Below are positions 14,529-22,470 of a DNA stretch of 47,741 bases, in pieces. Positions within the stretch are counted from its first letter, which is position 1. Each line of letters starts with the position of its first letter. A program made the position numbers and the translations under genes. The notes below the pieces were generated by a model, which worked only from the letters and a program-made list of their open reading frames with translations, was not told the origin of the DNA and searched no databases. The DNA is from a virus: positions 1 to 47,741 of the IMG/VR virus record IMGVR_UViG_3300042876_000426. One strand, written 5' to 3'.

Positions 14529-16038
14529 TGTGGTTGCCCCCGAGCATTGGCGCGACTGGTTGATCACCATGTTTCCTCGATATGTCTCCGCACCGTTTGC
14601 ACCCAGGCATGTTGAGTTTTGGGAGTGGACGGATGCTGTTACGCCTGCCTCCGCTCCCGATCCATTCGTGGCTATCTGGCCGCGTGGCGGTGCGAAGTCC
14701 ACCAGCGCAGAGCTGGGTGTCACATATCTGGGAGCGACAGGAAAACGGCGCTATTGCTGGTACATCTCATCCACCCAGGACAAAGCCGACGGCCACGTGG
14801 ATACCATTGCGGCACTGATGGAGTCAGACGAGATCGACCGCTACTACCCGAAAATGGCTGAGCGCAAATTAGGGAAATATGGAAATTCGAAGGGTTGGCG
14901 ACGGTCCCGACTGCGGACGGCCAGTGGGTTCACGGTGGACTCGTTGGGACTGGACACAGGCGCACGCGGCGTGAAGGTCGAAGATCAACGCCCTGATTTG
15001 ATTGTGCTGGATGACGTGGACGAACTCCATGACTCTTTTTCAACCACGCAAAAGAAAATGGAGACGATCACGAAAAGCGTTCTCCCTGCCGGCGCAAATG
15101 GCAATACGGCAGTTCTGTTCATTCAAAACTTAATCACTCCCGAATCCATCGCCTCGAGGCTGGCAGATGGTCGGGCGGAATTCCTTGCCAGTCGGCGGGT
15201 TTCTGGCCCGTTCCCGGCCATAGACGGCCTGGCGTTCGAACAGCGTGACGGGCGTTTTTTCATTACAGCCGGCCGGCCGACGTGGGAAGGGCAGAATTTG
15301 GCGATTTGCCAGGAACAGATCAACCTGTGGGGCATCTCGGCATTTTTGCAGGAAGCCCAGCATGACGTAGAGCGGACAGGTGGAATTTGGGATCACATCG
15401 AATTCCAGCACATCGAATGGGACGCTCTCCCAGATATGGTGCGAACCGTGGTCTGGATCGACCCAGCCGTCACATCGAATGATGGCAGCGATTGTCAGGG
15501 TGTCTCTGCGGGCGGGATCGACCCACGCGGCACAGTCTACAACCTGTATGCGTGGGAAGGCATTGAATCCCCCGAGAGCGCAATGGAGCGTGCCATCCGC
15601 AAGGGCATTGAATTGGAAGCTCAGCACGTCGGCGTGGAGACCGACCAGGGAGGCGACACTTGGGAGAGCGTGTACAAGGTAGCTTCTGAGAAGGTTCAGA
15701 ACGACATGCGGAGCGAGTGGTTGACGGCCCATCCTGACAAACGCATCGAGGACATGCCACCGTTCCGAATCCCGCCGTTTACAAGCGACAAGGTCTCACG
15801 GCTGCGCAATGACGCCGGCCAGGGCAGTGACAGCAGAAGCAAAATGGCACGCAACCAATTGATGCTTTCGGAAGGATACGAACACGGCAAAGTTGTACAC
15901 GTGGTCGGCACACATAATGTGCTCGAAAAATCCCTGCGCCGCTTCCCGAACAAGCCGCTCGATCTGGCGGACTCATGGTGGTGGTGTTGGGCTGATTTGA
16001 CCGAACGCCGCACGGTAGGTGCGTGGGGCCGCAGGTAA
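14434..16038 (+). CDS. Terminase large subunit
   Basis: This is the packaging ATPase and nuclease. Counting from the ATG at 14434 the product is 534 residues. Walker A is WPRGGAKST near residue 83-91, Walker B DLIVLDDVDE near 189-198, and the RNase-H-like nuclease begins with VVWIDPAVTSNDGSD near 346, holding the first catalytic Asp; later GVETDQGGDTW and DLADSWWW supply the remaining acid positions. The frame overlaps the small subunit gene by 95 bases; an internal ATG at 14497 (MELRRLAKAV) gives a shorter overlap and may be the real start. Confidence 0.93.
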   Translation: MQRQLKKSPQLSLIQIQVRAEMELRRLAKAVDVVAPEHWRDWLITMFPRYVSAPFAPRHVEFWEWTDAVTPASAPDPFVAIWPRGGAKSTSAELGVTYLGATGKRRYCWYISSTQDKADGHVDTIAALMESDEIDRYYPKMAERKLGKYGNSKGWRRSRLRTASGFTVDSLGLDTGARGVKVEDQRPDLIVLDDVDELHDSFSTTQKKMETITKSVLPAGANGNTAVLFIQNLITPESIASRLADGRAEFLASRRVSGPFPAIDGLAFEQRDGRFFITAGRPTWEGQNLAICQEQINLWGISAFLQEAQHDVERTGGIWDHIEFQHIEWDALPDMVRTVVWIDPAVTSNDGSDCQGVSAGGIDPRGTVYNLYAWEGIESPESAMERAIRKGIELEAQHVGVETDQGGDTWESVYKVASEKVQNDMRSEWLTAHPDKRIEDMPPFRIPPFTSDKVSRLRNDAGQGSDSRSKMARNQLMLSEGYEHGKVVHVVGTHNVLEKSLRRFPNKPLDLADSWWWCWADLTERRTVGAWGRR

Positions 16039-16060
16039 GGCGAAGTTGAAAGGATAAAGG

Positions 16061-16369
16061 ATGAAAAATTTTTACAATCGTTCTGTTCGCAAGTTTCTTT
16101 ATCGAAACGTCTACCTGAAAACACCTTACTGGAAATGGATGCGCCGGCGCGTGGCAAAGCGAGCGGAATACCGATGCCAGGTGAAAGGGTGTACCAGAAT
16201 TGGGGCGAACCTGGACGCGCATCACACCACTTACCGCGTGCTTGGCATGGAATGGCTGTTTCCACGAGCGATGGTTTATCTATGTCGAAACCACCACAAT
16301 GATACGCACCGCGGTTTCGCATTGTGGCTGAAGAATGGTCACCGACTGATCCCGTTTGCGATGAAGTAA
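16061..16369 (+). CDS. HNH endonuclease, packaging-associated
   Basis: The product is 102 residues and very basic. CQVKGC (C39, C44) and later LCRNHHND (C75, H78, H79) with H83 form a zinc-binding HNH frame, and LDAHHTTY (H54, H55) gives the catalytic His. Small HNH proteins next to terminase are widespread in phages and assist the terminase in cutting DNA during packaging. The position between large terminase and portal fits that role. The ribosome site is GAAAGGATAAAGG. Confidence 0.83.
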   Translation: MKNFYNRSVRKFLYRNVYLKTPYWKWMRRRVAKRAEYRCQVKGCTRIGANLDAHHTTYRVLGMEWLFPRAMVYLCRNHHNDTHRGFALWLKNGHRLIPFAMK

Positions 16370-16393
16370 AGAACGAATTCGGAAGGATAAATT

Positions 16394-17827
16394 ATGAATT
16401 CCAAAGCGAAAAAGAAAACATCCAACAAGACGCGTGAGGTGAAGCGCAATTCTTCCTCACTGACGCACTCGCCGACACAGGTTATGGTAAACGCGGAGTT
16501 GCTGAGCCGTGCCATGTTGGCGGCCCGCCTCGGCAAGCAGTTCGATGGCGACCGCGATCTCTACTCGGCGTTTGGCTATGATCAGACACCCGACATCGAG
16601 GAGTACCGCGCTCACTATGAGCGCCAGGGCATTGCCACGCGCGTTGTGGAGATCTTCGCCGACGATACCTGGTCAACCCCGCCCATCATCATTGATGGGG
16701 ATGTCCGTTCGGATAGCCTGGACGATGCCAAGATGACACCGTTCCTGAAAGAGTTCAACGCATTATCAAAACGCCTCGGGGTGTGGCAAATGTTCCGCCA
16801 GGTGGATATCATGTGCGGCATCGGGAGATACTCAGTGCTGTTCATGGGAGCACCTGGAAATTACGATCAGGACGCACCCAAGGGCGGACTGTATTTTCTG
16901 GCAGCCTACGATGAGAGCCAGTCCACCATTGCTGACTGGATTCGGGACCCAAAGACGGAACGCTTCGGAATGCCAGCCTCGTACACGATCAACTTCAATT
17001 CGTTCACCAATGAGCCTGTCCCGCCTGGCGGGAATGTGGTGCATTTCTCGCGGGTAATCCACGTGAGCGAGAACAGGCTGGGAAGCCGCGTCTATGGCCG
17101 GCCTCGCTTGCAGACGGTCCTGAACCGTCTCTACGATCTGGAAAAGGTGACTGGCGGCAGTGCTGAGGCAGTCTGGCTATCGATGTACAAGGGGCTGGCC
17201 GTCACGGGACGTGAGGGTACATCCCTCCCCTCTCCCGATTCGGAAGAGGGGAAGTTCCTCGAGGAACAACTGCAAAACTATACGCACAGGATGCAGCGCT
17301 ACATGGTCCTTGAGAACGCCGAACTGAAGGACATGGGCGTGGACACCGTGAGTGTACGAGATACGTTTGACCTGCTCATGGACGACCTGGCCGGCTCGCT
17401 GGGCATCCCGAAGCGGATCCTGATGGGTTCGGAGCGAGGCGAACTGGCAAGTAGCCAGGACGCGCGTGCCTGGGATGGCGTGATCAAGAATCGCCGTACG
17501 AACTTTGCCGAGCCTGAGTTGGTCAACCCGTTCATAGATTGGTGCATCGCTCACAAGGTCGTGCCGCCTCCTGCGTCTGGAAAATATCGCCTGGAATGGA
17601 AGCCAGTATTCCCGCTTACCGAGGTCGAGAAGGCAGACCTGGCCGGCAAGATAGCCCAGGGCGCCAGCACCCTTACGGGCGGGATGCCGACCGAGGCGCT
17701 GGAAGTAAACGAGTGGCGCAGCATGGTTTCCCTGCCGGCCATCAATACAGATTACAGAGCGCTGGAAGATGCCTACAACGCTGATCCGAATGCGGACCCG
17801 AACGGCGGAACAAATGCAGCCAACTAA
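16394..17827 (+). CDS. Portal protein (DUF1073-type)
   Basis: The product is 477 residues. It opens with a basic tail, then the DUF1073 pattern: EEYRAHYERQGIATRVVEIF, DDTWSTPP, RQVDIMCGIGRYSVLFMG, VIHVSENRLGSRVYGRPRLQ (wedge and crown region) and SLGIPKRILMGSERGELASS near residue 335-355. Portals form the dodecameric DNA channel at one capsid vertex and bind the terminase. It lies directly after the packaging genes as expected. Databases name DUF1073 proteins after the anti-CBASS enzyme Acb1, but no C-terminal HxT phosphodiesterase motifs are present here. Confidence 0.88.
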   Translation: MNSKAKKKTSNKTREVKRNSSSLTHSPTQVMVNAELLSRAMLAARLGKQFDGDRDLYSAFGYDQTPDIEEYRAHYERQGIATRVVEIFADDTWSTPPIIIDGDVRSDSLDDAKMTPFLKEFNALSKRLGVWQMFRQVDIMCGIGRYSVLFMGAPGNYDQDAPKGGLYFLAAYDESQSTIADWIRDPKTERFGMPASYTINFNSFTNEPVPPGGNVVHFSRVIHVSENRLGSRVYGRPRLQTVLNRLYDLEKVTGGSAEAVWLSMYKGLAVTGREGTSLPSPDSEEGKFLEEQLQNYTHRMQRYMVLENAELKDMGVDTVSVRDTFDLLMDDLAGSLGIPKRILMGSERGELASSQDARAWDGVIKNRRTNFAEPELVNPFIDWCIAHKVVPPPASGKYRLEWKPVFPLTEVEKADLAGKIAQGASTLTGGMPTEALEVNEWRSMVSLPAINTDYRALEDAYNADPNADPNGGTNAAN

Positions 17828-18026
17828 CCCAATAATCTCCGCGGAGTCTAAACGCGCCAAGCCGACCCGCCCGCGCAAGATCTACACGCGCGGCGGGACC
17901 TTGCGCCTGCTCGAAGGCACTACGCTGGAAACGTTCCTACGAGAACTGCATCCCGAGGAAGCGCGCCAGGCGAATGAGTTATGGAAGAAATGCACGAGTA
18001 ATATCAACGTGCCGTCCACTGGCTAA
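17814..18026 (+). CDS. Hypothetical small basic protein
   Basis: The product is 70 residues starting at the ATG at 17814 after GGCGGAACAA, overlapping the portal end by 14 bases. A longer frame from 17769 is less likely. The N-terminal third is rich in Lys, Arg, Pro and Thr (SKRAKPTRPRKIYTRGG). The rest is helical (TLETFLRELHPEEARQANEL). The function is unknown; small genes between portal and minor head protein are often non-structural cargo. Confidence 0.55.
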   Translation: MQPTNPIISAESKRAKPTRPRKIYTRGGTLRLLEGTTLETFLRELHPEEARQANELWKKCTSNINVPSTG

Positions 18027-18046
18027 ACGTGGAAGAAAAGGAAAAC

Positions 18047-18256
18047 ATGATCGCAGACTTGAAGAATCGTTTTACTTATCACGCTCCGAAAGGAGACCAG
18101 CCCAAAAAGTACGAGGAGATTCGGGCGAAGGCTTTGGAGTTGGCTGAACTGCTCGATGCGCAGTGCCCCGACTCGCGTGAGAAATCGCTCGCTGTCACTG
18201 CGCTCGAAGAAGCCGTGATGTGGGCGAATGCTTCCATTGCCCGTAATGGGGGATGA
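18047..18256 (+). CDS. Acb2/Tad1-like cyclic-nucleotide sponge (anti-CBASS/anti-Thoeris candidate)
   Basis: The product is 69 residues from the ATG at 18047 after AAAAGGAAAAC; a GTG at 18029 has no ribosome site. It closely follows the small phage family now called the Acb2/Tad1 hairpin domain (formerly DUF7681): NRFTYHAPKGDQPKKYEEIR, then CPDSREKSLA and LEEAVMWANASIARNGG. Acb2 and Tad1 bind the cyclic nucleotides made by CBASS or Thoeris sensors and so block abortive defence. From memory, Acb2 uses Tyr11 and Lys26 in its cyclic dinucleotide pocket; here residue 11 is Tyr and residue 26 is Arg. The family match is by motif recall; binding is inferred. A hairpin terminator follows. Confidence 0.78.
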   Translation: MIADLKNRFTYHAPKGDQPKKYEEIRAKALELAELLDAQCPDSREKSLAVTALEEAVMWANASIARNGG

Positions 18257-18298
18257 AGGAATCGGTTTTAGCCTTACGTACCATGTGTACGAAAAGAT

Positions 18299-18332
18299 CG
18301 GGAGACGCTGTTTATAGCAGCGTCTCCCGTTT
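18299..18332 (+). terminator. Hairpin terminator after the sponge gene
   Basis: A perfect 12-bp stem (18299-18310 with 18318-18329), seven-base loop, then TTT. The U-run is short, so it may be partial, or may act as a stability element. It lies 42 bases after the Acb2/Tad1-like stop and 44 bases before the minor head gene. Confidence 0.7.
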
Positions 18333-18376
18333 GAAAAGTCGCAATTCAACTGTAAAAGAATCTTTGACACTTCAAA

Positions 18377-19219
18377 ATGCCTGACTTCACCCTAGACCCA
18401 ACGACCCTCGATTACCGTCAAGTGACAGGGAAACGCCGTCGGCGCGTCTCTGCGGCGAGTATGGCCGCGCTGGTGGTGCGCTTTAGCATGGGCGTGCGTG
18501 ATGAGATGCGAGCCAACGCCAAGGCCCTGGTGGATGGCAAGATCGACGCCCAGGAATGGTACAACGAACAAGCGCGCTTGATGAAGCTCTCGTATCATGC
18601 GACGATCTCCTCGGCGCGTGGCAAGCAGGCCGACGATGGCATGAGCGATGAAGAGAAGGCGCTCTTGCTGTTCCTGCTTTGGCTGCTATTCCAACGGCTG
18701 AATCAGACCGCCGAAGGGATTATCAGCGGGCGGATCGTGTTGGATGGGCGTTTCGTCAACCGCATGGGGATGTATGGCATGGCATCCAAGGGCGTGTGGG
18801 AGAACTGGCGCTTGTGGATGGCAAAGAAAATGGGATACACCGAAGCGCGGCGCGTGTTGGGTGTAGCAGAACACTGCCGTGATGAGCATGACCCACTGGG
18901 CGAGCATATCTCGCACGGCTGTGTAGAGCTGGCCGACCTGGGATGGATACCCATTGGGGATGTGGTTCCGATCGGACAGGCTACATGCCTTTCCAATTGT
19001 AAATGCCGAATCATTTACCGCGGTCTGAAACCGTCGGTGGGATTGTTATTCATGCCGCCGACAATCCAGAACGCAACGCATAAAACCAACCTCTTTCGAG
19101 ACGTGCGTGATCGGCGCGGCCGGCTGCTATTTCGGTACGACCCCGTTGCCCACCGCGTAGAGATAAAGCACAAGGGCATGGAGTCAGCGCAGATTGTCGA
19201 ACTCAGTGAGTATCGATGA
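18377..19219 (+). CDS. MuF-like minor head (head morphogenesis) protein
   Basis: The product is 280 residues. The first 110 are helical with a Met/Ala-rich core (AASMAALVVRFSMGVRDEMR). The C-terminal part has the cysteine-containing signature of the SPP1 gp7/MuF family: EHCRDEHDPLGEHISHGCVE, then WIPIGDVVPIGQATC followed by LSNCKCRI. These proteins bind the portal inside the procapsid and may be ejected with the DNA. Its position after the portal fits. No clear ribosome site precedes the ATG. A C-terminal toxin domain, as in some MuF proteins, is not seen. Confidence 0.75.
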   Translation: MPDFTLDPTTLDYRQVTGKRRRRVSAASMAALVVRFSMGVRDEMRANAKALVDGKIDAQEWYNEQARLMKLSYHATISSARGKQADDGMSDEEKALLLFLLWLLFQRLNQTAEGIISGRIVLDGRFVNRMGMYGMASKGVWENWRLWMAKKMGYTEARRVLGVAEHCRDEHDPLGEHISHGCVELADLGWIPIGDVVPIGQATCLSNCKCRIIYRGLKPSVGLLFMPPTIQNATHKTNLFRDVRDRRGRLLFRYDPVAHRVEIKHKGMESAQIVELSEYR

Positions 19220-19428
19220 AATCAAAACCATCCCGCATCAAACCAAAGCCGTCAGGTGCGTCTGACGGTTTTGTATGGATATGGGTCTGCCGACTGTGTG
19301 AGAGTCCCATTCTGGAAGTGGGTGGCCGTCGCTTCTTCTCGTGTCATTGCTGGCACGTCCACCAGTTCGAGCCGCGTCTGCCGTTCGGAATCGGGTTTTG
19401 TACGATCTGCGGATTCCCGAACTGGTAA
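19216..19428 (+). CDS. Small zinc-ribbon protein
   Basis: The product is 70 residues, and its ATG overlaps the preceding stop (ATGA), so translation is coupled. After a basic Lys/Pro/Ser start it has CRLCES, then CHCWHVH and CTICGF, enough ligands for one or two zinc sites. The same stretch is partly open in the frame of the next gene, but the coupling and cysteine pattern favour this one. The function is unknown; it may bind DNA or a head protein. Confidence 0.55.
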   Translation: MKSKPSRIKPKPSGASDGFVWIWVCRLCESPILEVGGRRFFSCHCWHVHQFEPRLPFGIGFCTICGFPNW

Positions 19429-19450
19429 CCATATTGTTAGTGTCAACAAA

Positions 19451-20605
19451 ATGATCAACTTCCTAATTTGGCGAAACCGTGACAAAGCCGACGCACTGGT
19501 GAGTGCGCTCACTGCGCACGGCTACCAGGAGACAACCAATCCACGCCTGGCTGACATGGCGCTGATCGACTATGAGCGGCAAGGCAGCCTATGTCAACTC
19601 GAAGAGATGCGCCGGCATGGCAAACCCGTTTTCGTTTATCCTCACGCGGCGCGCACGGCCATGATTTGGGACGGTCTGGTGGAACCGTGGAAACATACAG
19701 CCTGCAATTTCGTGTTTGCGGAAGGGCATCGAGAGATCATGCAGGCATACGGATATCCATTTCCCGTGGAAGTGATCGGATGGACCTACTCGCCTGTGTT
19801 GCCGTTTCAACCATCCGCTTCCAGCCTGGACGGGAAGCGGTTGCTGTTCGCCCCGATCCATCCCAACGCCCAGAAAGGCAGTTTCGCTGAAACGGATAGA
19901 GACGCCAACGCCACGGTGTTTCGAAAGCTGCTGGATCTGCTCGAGGTGGCACCCAGCCTGACGGTCCGTGTGCGCTATGGTCGGGACATCGATGAGAACG
20001 GCCTGTGGCAACCCAGCGGACTGGATAACCGTTTGACGTGGGAAATAGCGCGATACGACCTGGCCGACTCGATTACGTCCATGCAAAAAGCGGATGTGGT
20101 AATCGGTCACAACACGTTTGCATGGATGGCGGTCGCAATGGGAAAGCCGACGGTAATGTTTTCCGAAGCGACTACGCCGCACAATGTGAATGTGTATGTG
20201 CGCTCGTGGCAAAAGTACTGTCATTTGACTGAATATCCCCTCGACTTGTTGACCAGCGCCGACAATATCAACGCCACGGCCGGCTTGATTGGTCGGGCAT
20301 GCCTTGGCGGGGAAGACGTTGAAACTTGGAAGCGGCGCATGATTGGGGAACCATTCGACGGGGCGCGGTTCGTGGATCTGTTGGAGCACTACGCCAAGGG
20401 ATCACAGCCTGCGCCGGCAGATGAACAACCCGATTGGCGCTGCATAAAATGCGGCTTGCGCGTGGATCCGTTTGTGAAATACTGCCAGCCATGTTTGCAG
20501 TTTTACGGCATCCCTGGTCGACTGAATCGCTTCGAGCGCGGGAAATATCCACTGACGGACGAAGAGCGACACTCCATGTTCCGGGAAGATAGGAGGAAAA
20601 GGTAA
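19451..20605 (+). CDS. Glycosyltransferase-like (GT-B style) protein with C-terminal zinc ribbon
   Basis: The product is 384 residues from the ATG at 19451. The layout suits GT-B nucleotide-sugar or CDP-glycerol-type transferases: an N-terminal Rossmann-like half (RHGKPVFVYPHAARTAMIWD, then FVFAEGHREIMQAYGYPFPV), and a C-terminal half with SITSMQKADVVIGHNTFAWM followed by AVAMGKPTVMF, which matches the 'ad.vig..St...Ea...G.P.v' acceptor motif. It ends with CIKCGLRVDPFVKYCQPC, an unusual fused zinc ribbon. No other sugar gene is nearby. It might modify capsid, DNA or a surface glycan. The identification is moderate, and the activity is inferred. Confidence 0.6.
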   Translation: MINFLIWRNRDKADALVSALTAHGYQETTNPRLADMALIDYERQGSLCQLEEMRRHGKPVFVYPHAARTAMIWDGLVEPWKHTACNFVFAEGHREIMQAYGYPFPVEVIGWTYSPVLPFQPSASSLDGKRLLFAPIHPNAQKGSFAETDRDANATVFRKLLDLLEVAPSLTVRVRYGRDIDENGLWQPSGLDNRLTWEIARYDLADSITSMQKADVVIGHNTFAWMAVAMGKPTVMFSEATTPHNVNVYVRSWQKYCHLTEYPLDLLTSADNINATAGLIGRACLGGEDVETWKRRMIGEPFDGARFVDLLEHYAKGSQPAPADEQPDWRCIKCGLRVDPFVKYCQPCLQFYGIPGRLNRFERGKYPLTDEERHSMFREDRRKR

Positions 20606-20634
20606 CTCGCGCTATAATTTCAGCGGAGGAACCT

Positions 20635-20745
20635 ATGAGAAAACGCGGCTTTCGATTTCCACGCCAGGGGGAGAAGCATTCCATTTTATGGGAAATTGCT
20701 GGAGTGCTTCTCTTGATTGAGATCGTTATTTCCATCTTCAAATAA
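20635..20745 (+). CDS. 36-residue single-pass membrane peptide
   Basis: A short gene with a strong GCGGAGGAACCT ribosome site and a TATAAT six-mer about 20 bases before the start. The product begins with a basic stretch (MRKRGFRFPRQGEKHS) and ends with a hydrophobic helix (ILWEIAGVLLLIEIVISIFK). It is followed at once by a perfect terminator, so it is its own short transcription unit or the tail of the glycosyltransferase message. Phages use such peptides as antiholins, superinfection factors or stress peptides; no function can be assigned. Confidence 0.6.
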   Translation: MRKRGFRFPRQGEKHSILWEIAGVLLLIEIVISIFK

Positions 20746-20754
20746 TAAATCACT

Positions 20755-20780
20755 AAAGCAGGCCTTAGCCTGCTTTTTCT
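20755..20780 (+). terminator. Rho-independent terminator before the 20.8-28.1 kb cassette
   Basis: A nine-pair perfect stem (20755-20763 with 20768-20776), tetraloop CTTA, T-run to 20778. It isolates the upstream head genes from the promoter that starts one base later. Confidence 0.9.
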
Positions 20781-20781
20781 A

Positions 20782-20810
20782 TTGACAATTATTACCCTAT
20801 GAGGTAACAT
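20782..20810 (+). promoter_or_regulatory. Promoter with overlapping operator-like dyad
   Basis: TTGACA at 20782-20787, exactly 17 bases, then TAACAT at 20805-20810: a good sigma-70 promoter. A dyad TTACC(6)GGTAA spans 20792-20796 and 20803-20807, lying in the spacer and the -10 box, where a repressor would block RNA polymerase. The start codon of the first cassette gene is 28 bases after the -10 box with AGGAGA before it. Confidence 0.8.
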
Positions 20811-20838
20811 ATAGGCAAGCAACCACAGGAGACAGACA

Positions 20839-21192
20839 ATGATCGCACAACTCACGCAACAAACGCAGTACGGCAAACAGGGCACCATTGGAATTAACCT
20901 TCTATCTGAACTGAGTGAAGATCCTATCACCTTCGCCGCTCATTCCGTTCAGGATGCGGTAGAGTGGGCTTTGTCCTACCCGCTTTTTCAGGACGCCGAA
21001 GTCGAGAAGTTTGAACGCATTGTTACGATCAACTCCAAGTGGCAGCCCCGCGTCAAAAGCGCGTTCGAGGAAGCTGGACTGATCGAGTGGGAAAATGGCA
21101 TAGAAAAAGCAGAATTCGCTCGTGCGCAGATGATCATCAAAGAGATCAATACAATCTACGAGAACACTGGTTTCCAGGGTTTCAGGAAATAG
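20839..21192 (+). CDS. Hypothetical protein, first gene of the cassette
   Basis: The product is 117 residues, soluble and mostly helical, with one Gln/Thr-rich start (MIAQLTQQTQYGKQG) and charged helices later (AEVEKFERIVTINSKWQPRV). It starts 28 bases after the regulated promoter and has an AGGAGA ribosome site. No motif is recognised. Being the first gene behind an operator-like site it might be a regulator or a protein needed early; there is no clear HTH, so this stays open. Confidence 0.65.
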   Translation: MIAQLTQQTQYGKQGTIGINLLSELSEDPITFAAHSVQDAVEWALSYPLFQDAEVEKFERIVTINSKWQPRVKSAFEEAGLIEWENGIEKAEFARAQMIIKEINTIYENTGFQGFRK

Positions 21193-21202
21193 GAGAACAT
21201 CC

Positions 21203-21934
21203 ATGAAAAAGAACTTTTCCGATATGACAGTTGGTGAGTGCTTTGTGGTCGGTGAGGTAGATGAGTTTTATCAAGATGGATATAAACTGTCTGAAACTGA
21301 AGCGTGGGTTAATGAGTGTGGTGCGCAGCGAGCTGGGCGCAAACAGTTGAGCGGCGAGTTCGAGGTAACTGGTAAAACAGTGGATGTCCACGCCACAGTT
21401 ACAGACATCGAGTGCGTTGCGCTCACTCTGGTGAATGATGGGCAAACCATTCATCCTGTTCTGTCTGAATGGAAACAGGCGGTGTTATCAAATCCCGATG
21501 AAATGCGGACGTTGGACGAATTCGCATGGGATAATCGAGACATGGAGGTGAACAATGAGTTCACGTTGAAGGGAATTTGCGATCACTATGGATATGCCTT
21601 CCCGCGTCGCAAATACGACCGCGATATTCATTTATTTTGCCTGATTTGGGATCATCAGCCAGCTGGAGAATATACATACGATTCGATTGTTTCAAAAGAA
21701 TATCGTAATAACGGTGGAAGTTTTGATGCAGCACTCATGGCGTTGTTGGATGCCGTGGTTGATTATCGTCAACGTGGGCGCGTCAGCGGGGAAAATACAA
21801 CGACGATCAATGGACTGGGCGGTCCCTTACTCAACGTCACCACATCACTTGCGGCGGCTATTGTTGAATATCACCACCGATATATCAACAATGTTCTTCT
21901 TCGAGAAGATCTTATGAAACAGGGTGGAGCATAA
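21203..21934 (+). CDS. Hypothetical protein
   Basis: The product is 243 residues from an ATG after AGGAGAACATCC. The N-terminal third is acidic and beta-rich (GECFVVGEVDEFYQDGYKLS), then a region with alternating strands (FEVTGKTVDVHATVTDIEC) and a helical C-terminus that ends in ITTDISTM-frame-free sequence LLREDLMKQGG. I do not recognise any family. It lies ten bases after the first cassette gene and is probably cotranscribed. Confidence 0.6.
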   Translation: MKKNFSDMTVGECFVVGEVDEFYQDGYKLSETEAWVNECGAQRAGRKQLSGEFEVTGKTVDVHATVTDIECVALTLVNDGQTIHPVLSEWKQAVLSNPDEMRTLDEFAWDNRDMEVNNEFTLKGICDHYGYAFPRRKYDRDIHLFCLIWDHQPAGEYTYDSIVSKEYRNNGGSFDAALMALLDAVVDYRQRGRVSGENTTTINGLGGPLLNVTTSLAAAIVEYHHRYINNVLLREDLMKQGGA

Positions 21935-21936
21935 CT

Positions 21937-22470
21937 ATGTACGCCTATCAGGTAGGCCAACCTTACAACCAAAATCGCCAGCAATGGCCTGAAGTCATCC
22001 AATATAACTACCGCGGCGGGGAACATGAGTTGGTCCTGTTTCTCAACTCCCCCACCGCGGATGAGATTCGGGATGTTGCCAAGGGCGAGGCGCGGTTTGC
22101 GCTGTACGCTAAAGATAGCCAAATCGTTTTGTTGTTCAAGTTTGGCGATTCGATTGCCTGGAGCGATGCGCCGTATACGTATCACCGCATCCCTGCCGAT
22201 CAGCAACAGCGAGCACCAGAGATTACCGCCAAGGATTTTGTGCTGTTGCATGTCATCCTGGTAGATGCTGCCACTGGAATTATTAAGGCACTGCGCGTGA
22301 TTGGGATGCAACCGCCATTTGCGCAGGCGCTGCACCGAGCCATCAACACACAGGCGGATATGGTGTGGGACCCTGCTGAGTATGATCGCCAGTTGCAGGC
22401 GCTTTTCCGCAAATATAACTCGCACCAATTGGCGCAGGTGTCGAAAGTCAAATTTTCAAGCAAACTATGA
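21937..22470 (+). CDS. Hypothetical protein
   Basis: The product is 177 residues. Strands and helices alternate: GEHELVLFLNSPTADEIRDV, GEARFALYAKDSQIVLLFKF, FVLLHVILVDAATGIIKALR, then a helical tail with QALHRAINTQADMVWDPAEY. The compact alpha/beta pattern suggests a folded single domain, but no motif is diagnostic. The start is two bases after the previous stop, and its own stop overlaps the SNF2 start (ATGA), so it is translationally coupled to the helicase and probably works with it. Confidence 0.6.
   Translation: MYAYQVGQPYNQNRQQWPEVIQYNYRGGEHELVLFLNSPTADEIRDVAKGEARFALYAKDSQIVLLFKFGDSIAWSDAPYTYHRIPADQQQRAPEITAKDFVLLHVILVDAATGIIKALRVIGMQPPFAQALHRAINTQADMVWDPAEYDRQLQALFRKYNSHQLAQVSKVKFSSKL

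Noticed and set aside
16394-17827. Portal could be labelled 'anti-CBASS Acb1' by database naming of DUF1073
   Set aside because: The sequence is a portal by layout and position, and the C-terminal region has no HxT pair expected of the Acb1 phosphodiesterase.
18284-18383. 33-codon frame (start ATG 18282 region) across the hairpin after the sponge gene
   Set aside because: It runs through the 12-bp hairpin, has no ribosome site and gives low-complexity sequence; the hairpin explains the region better.
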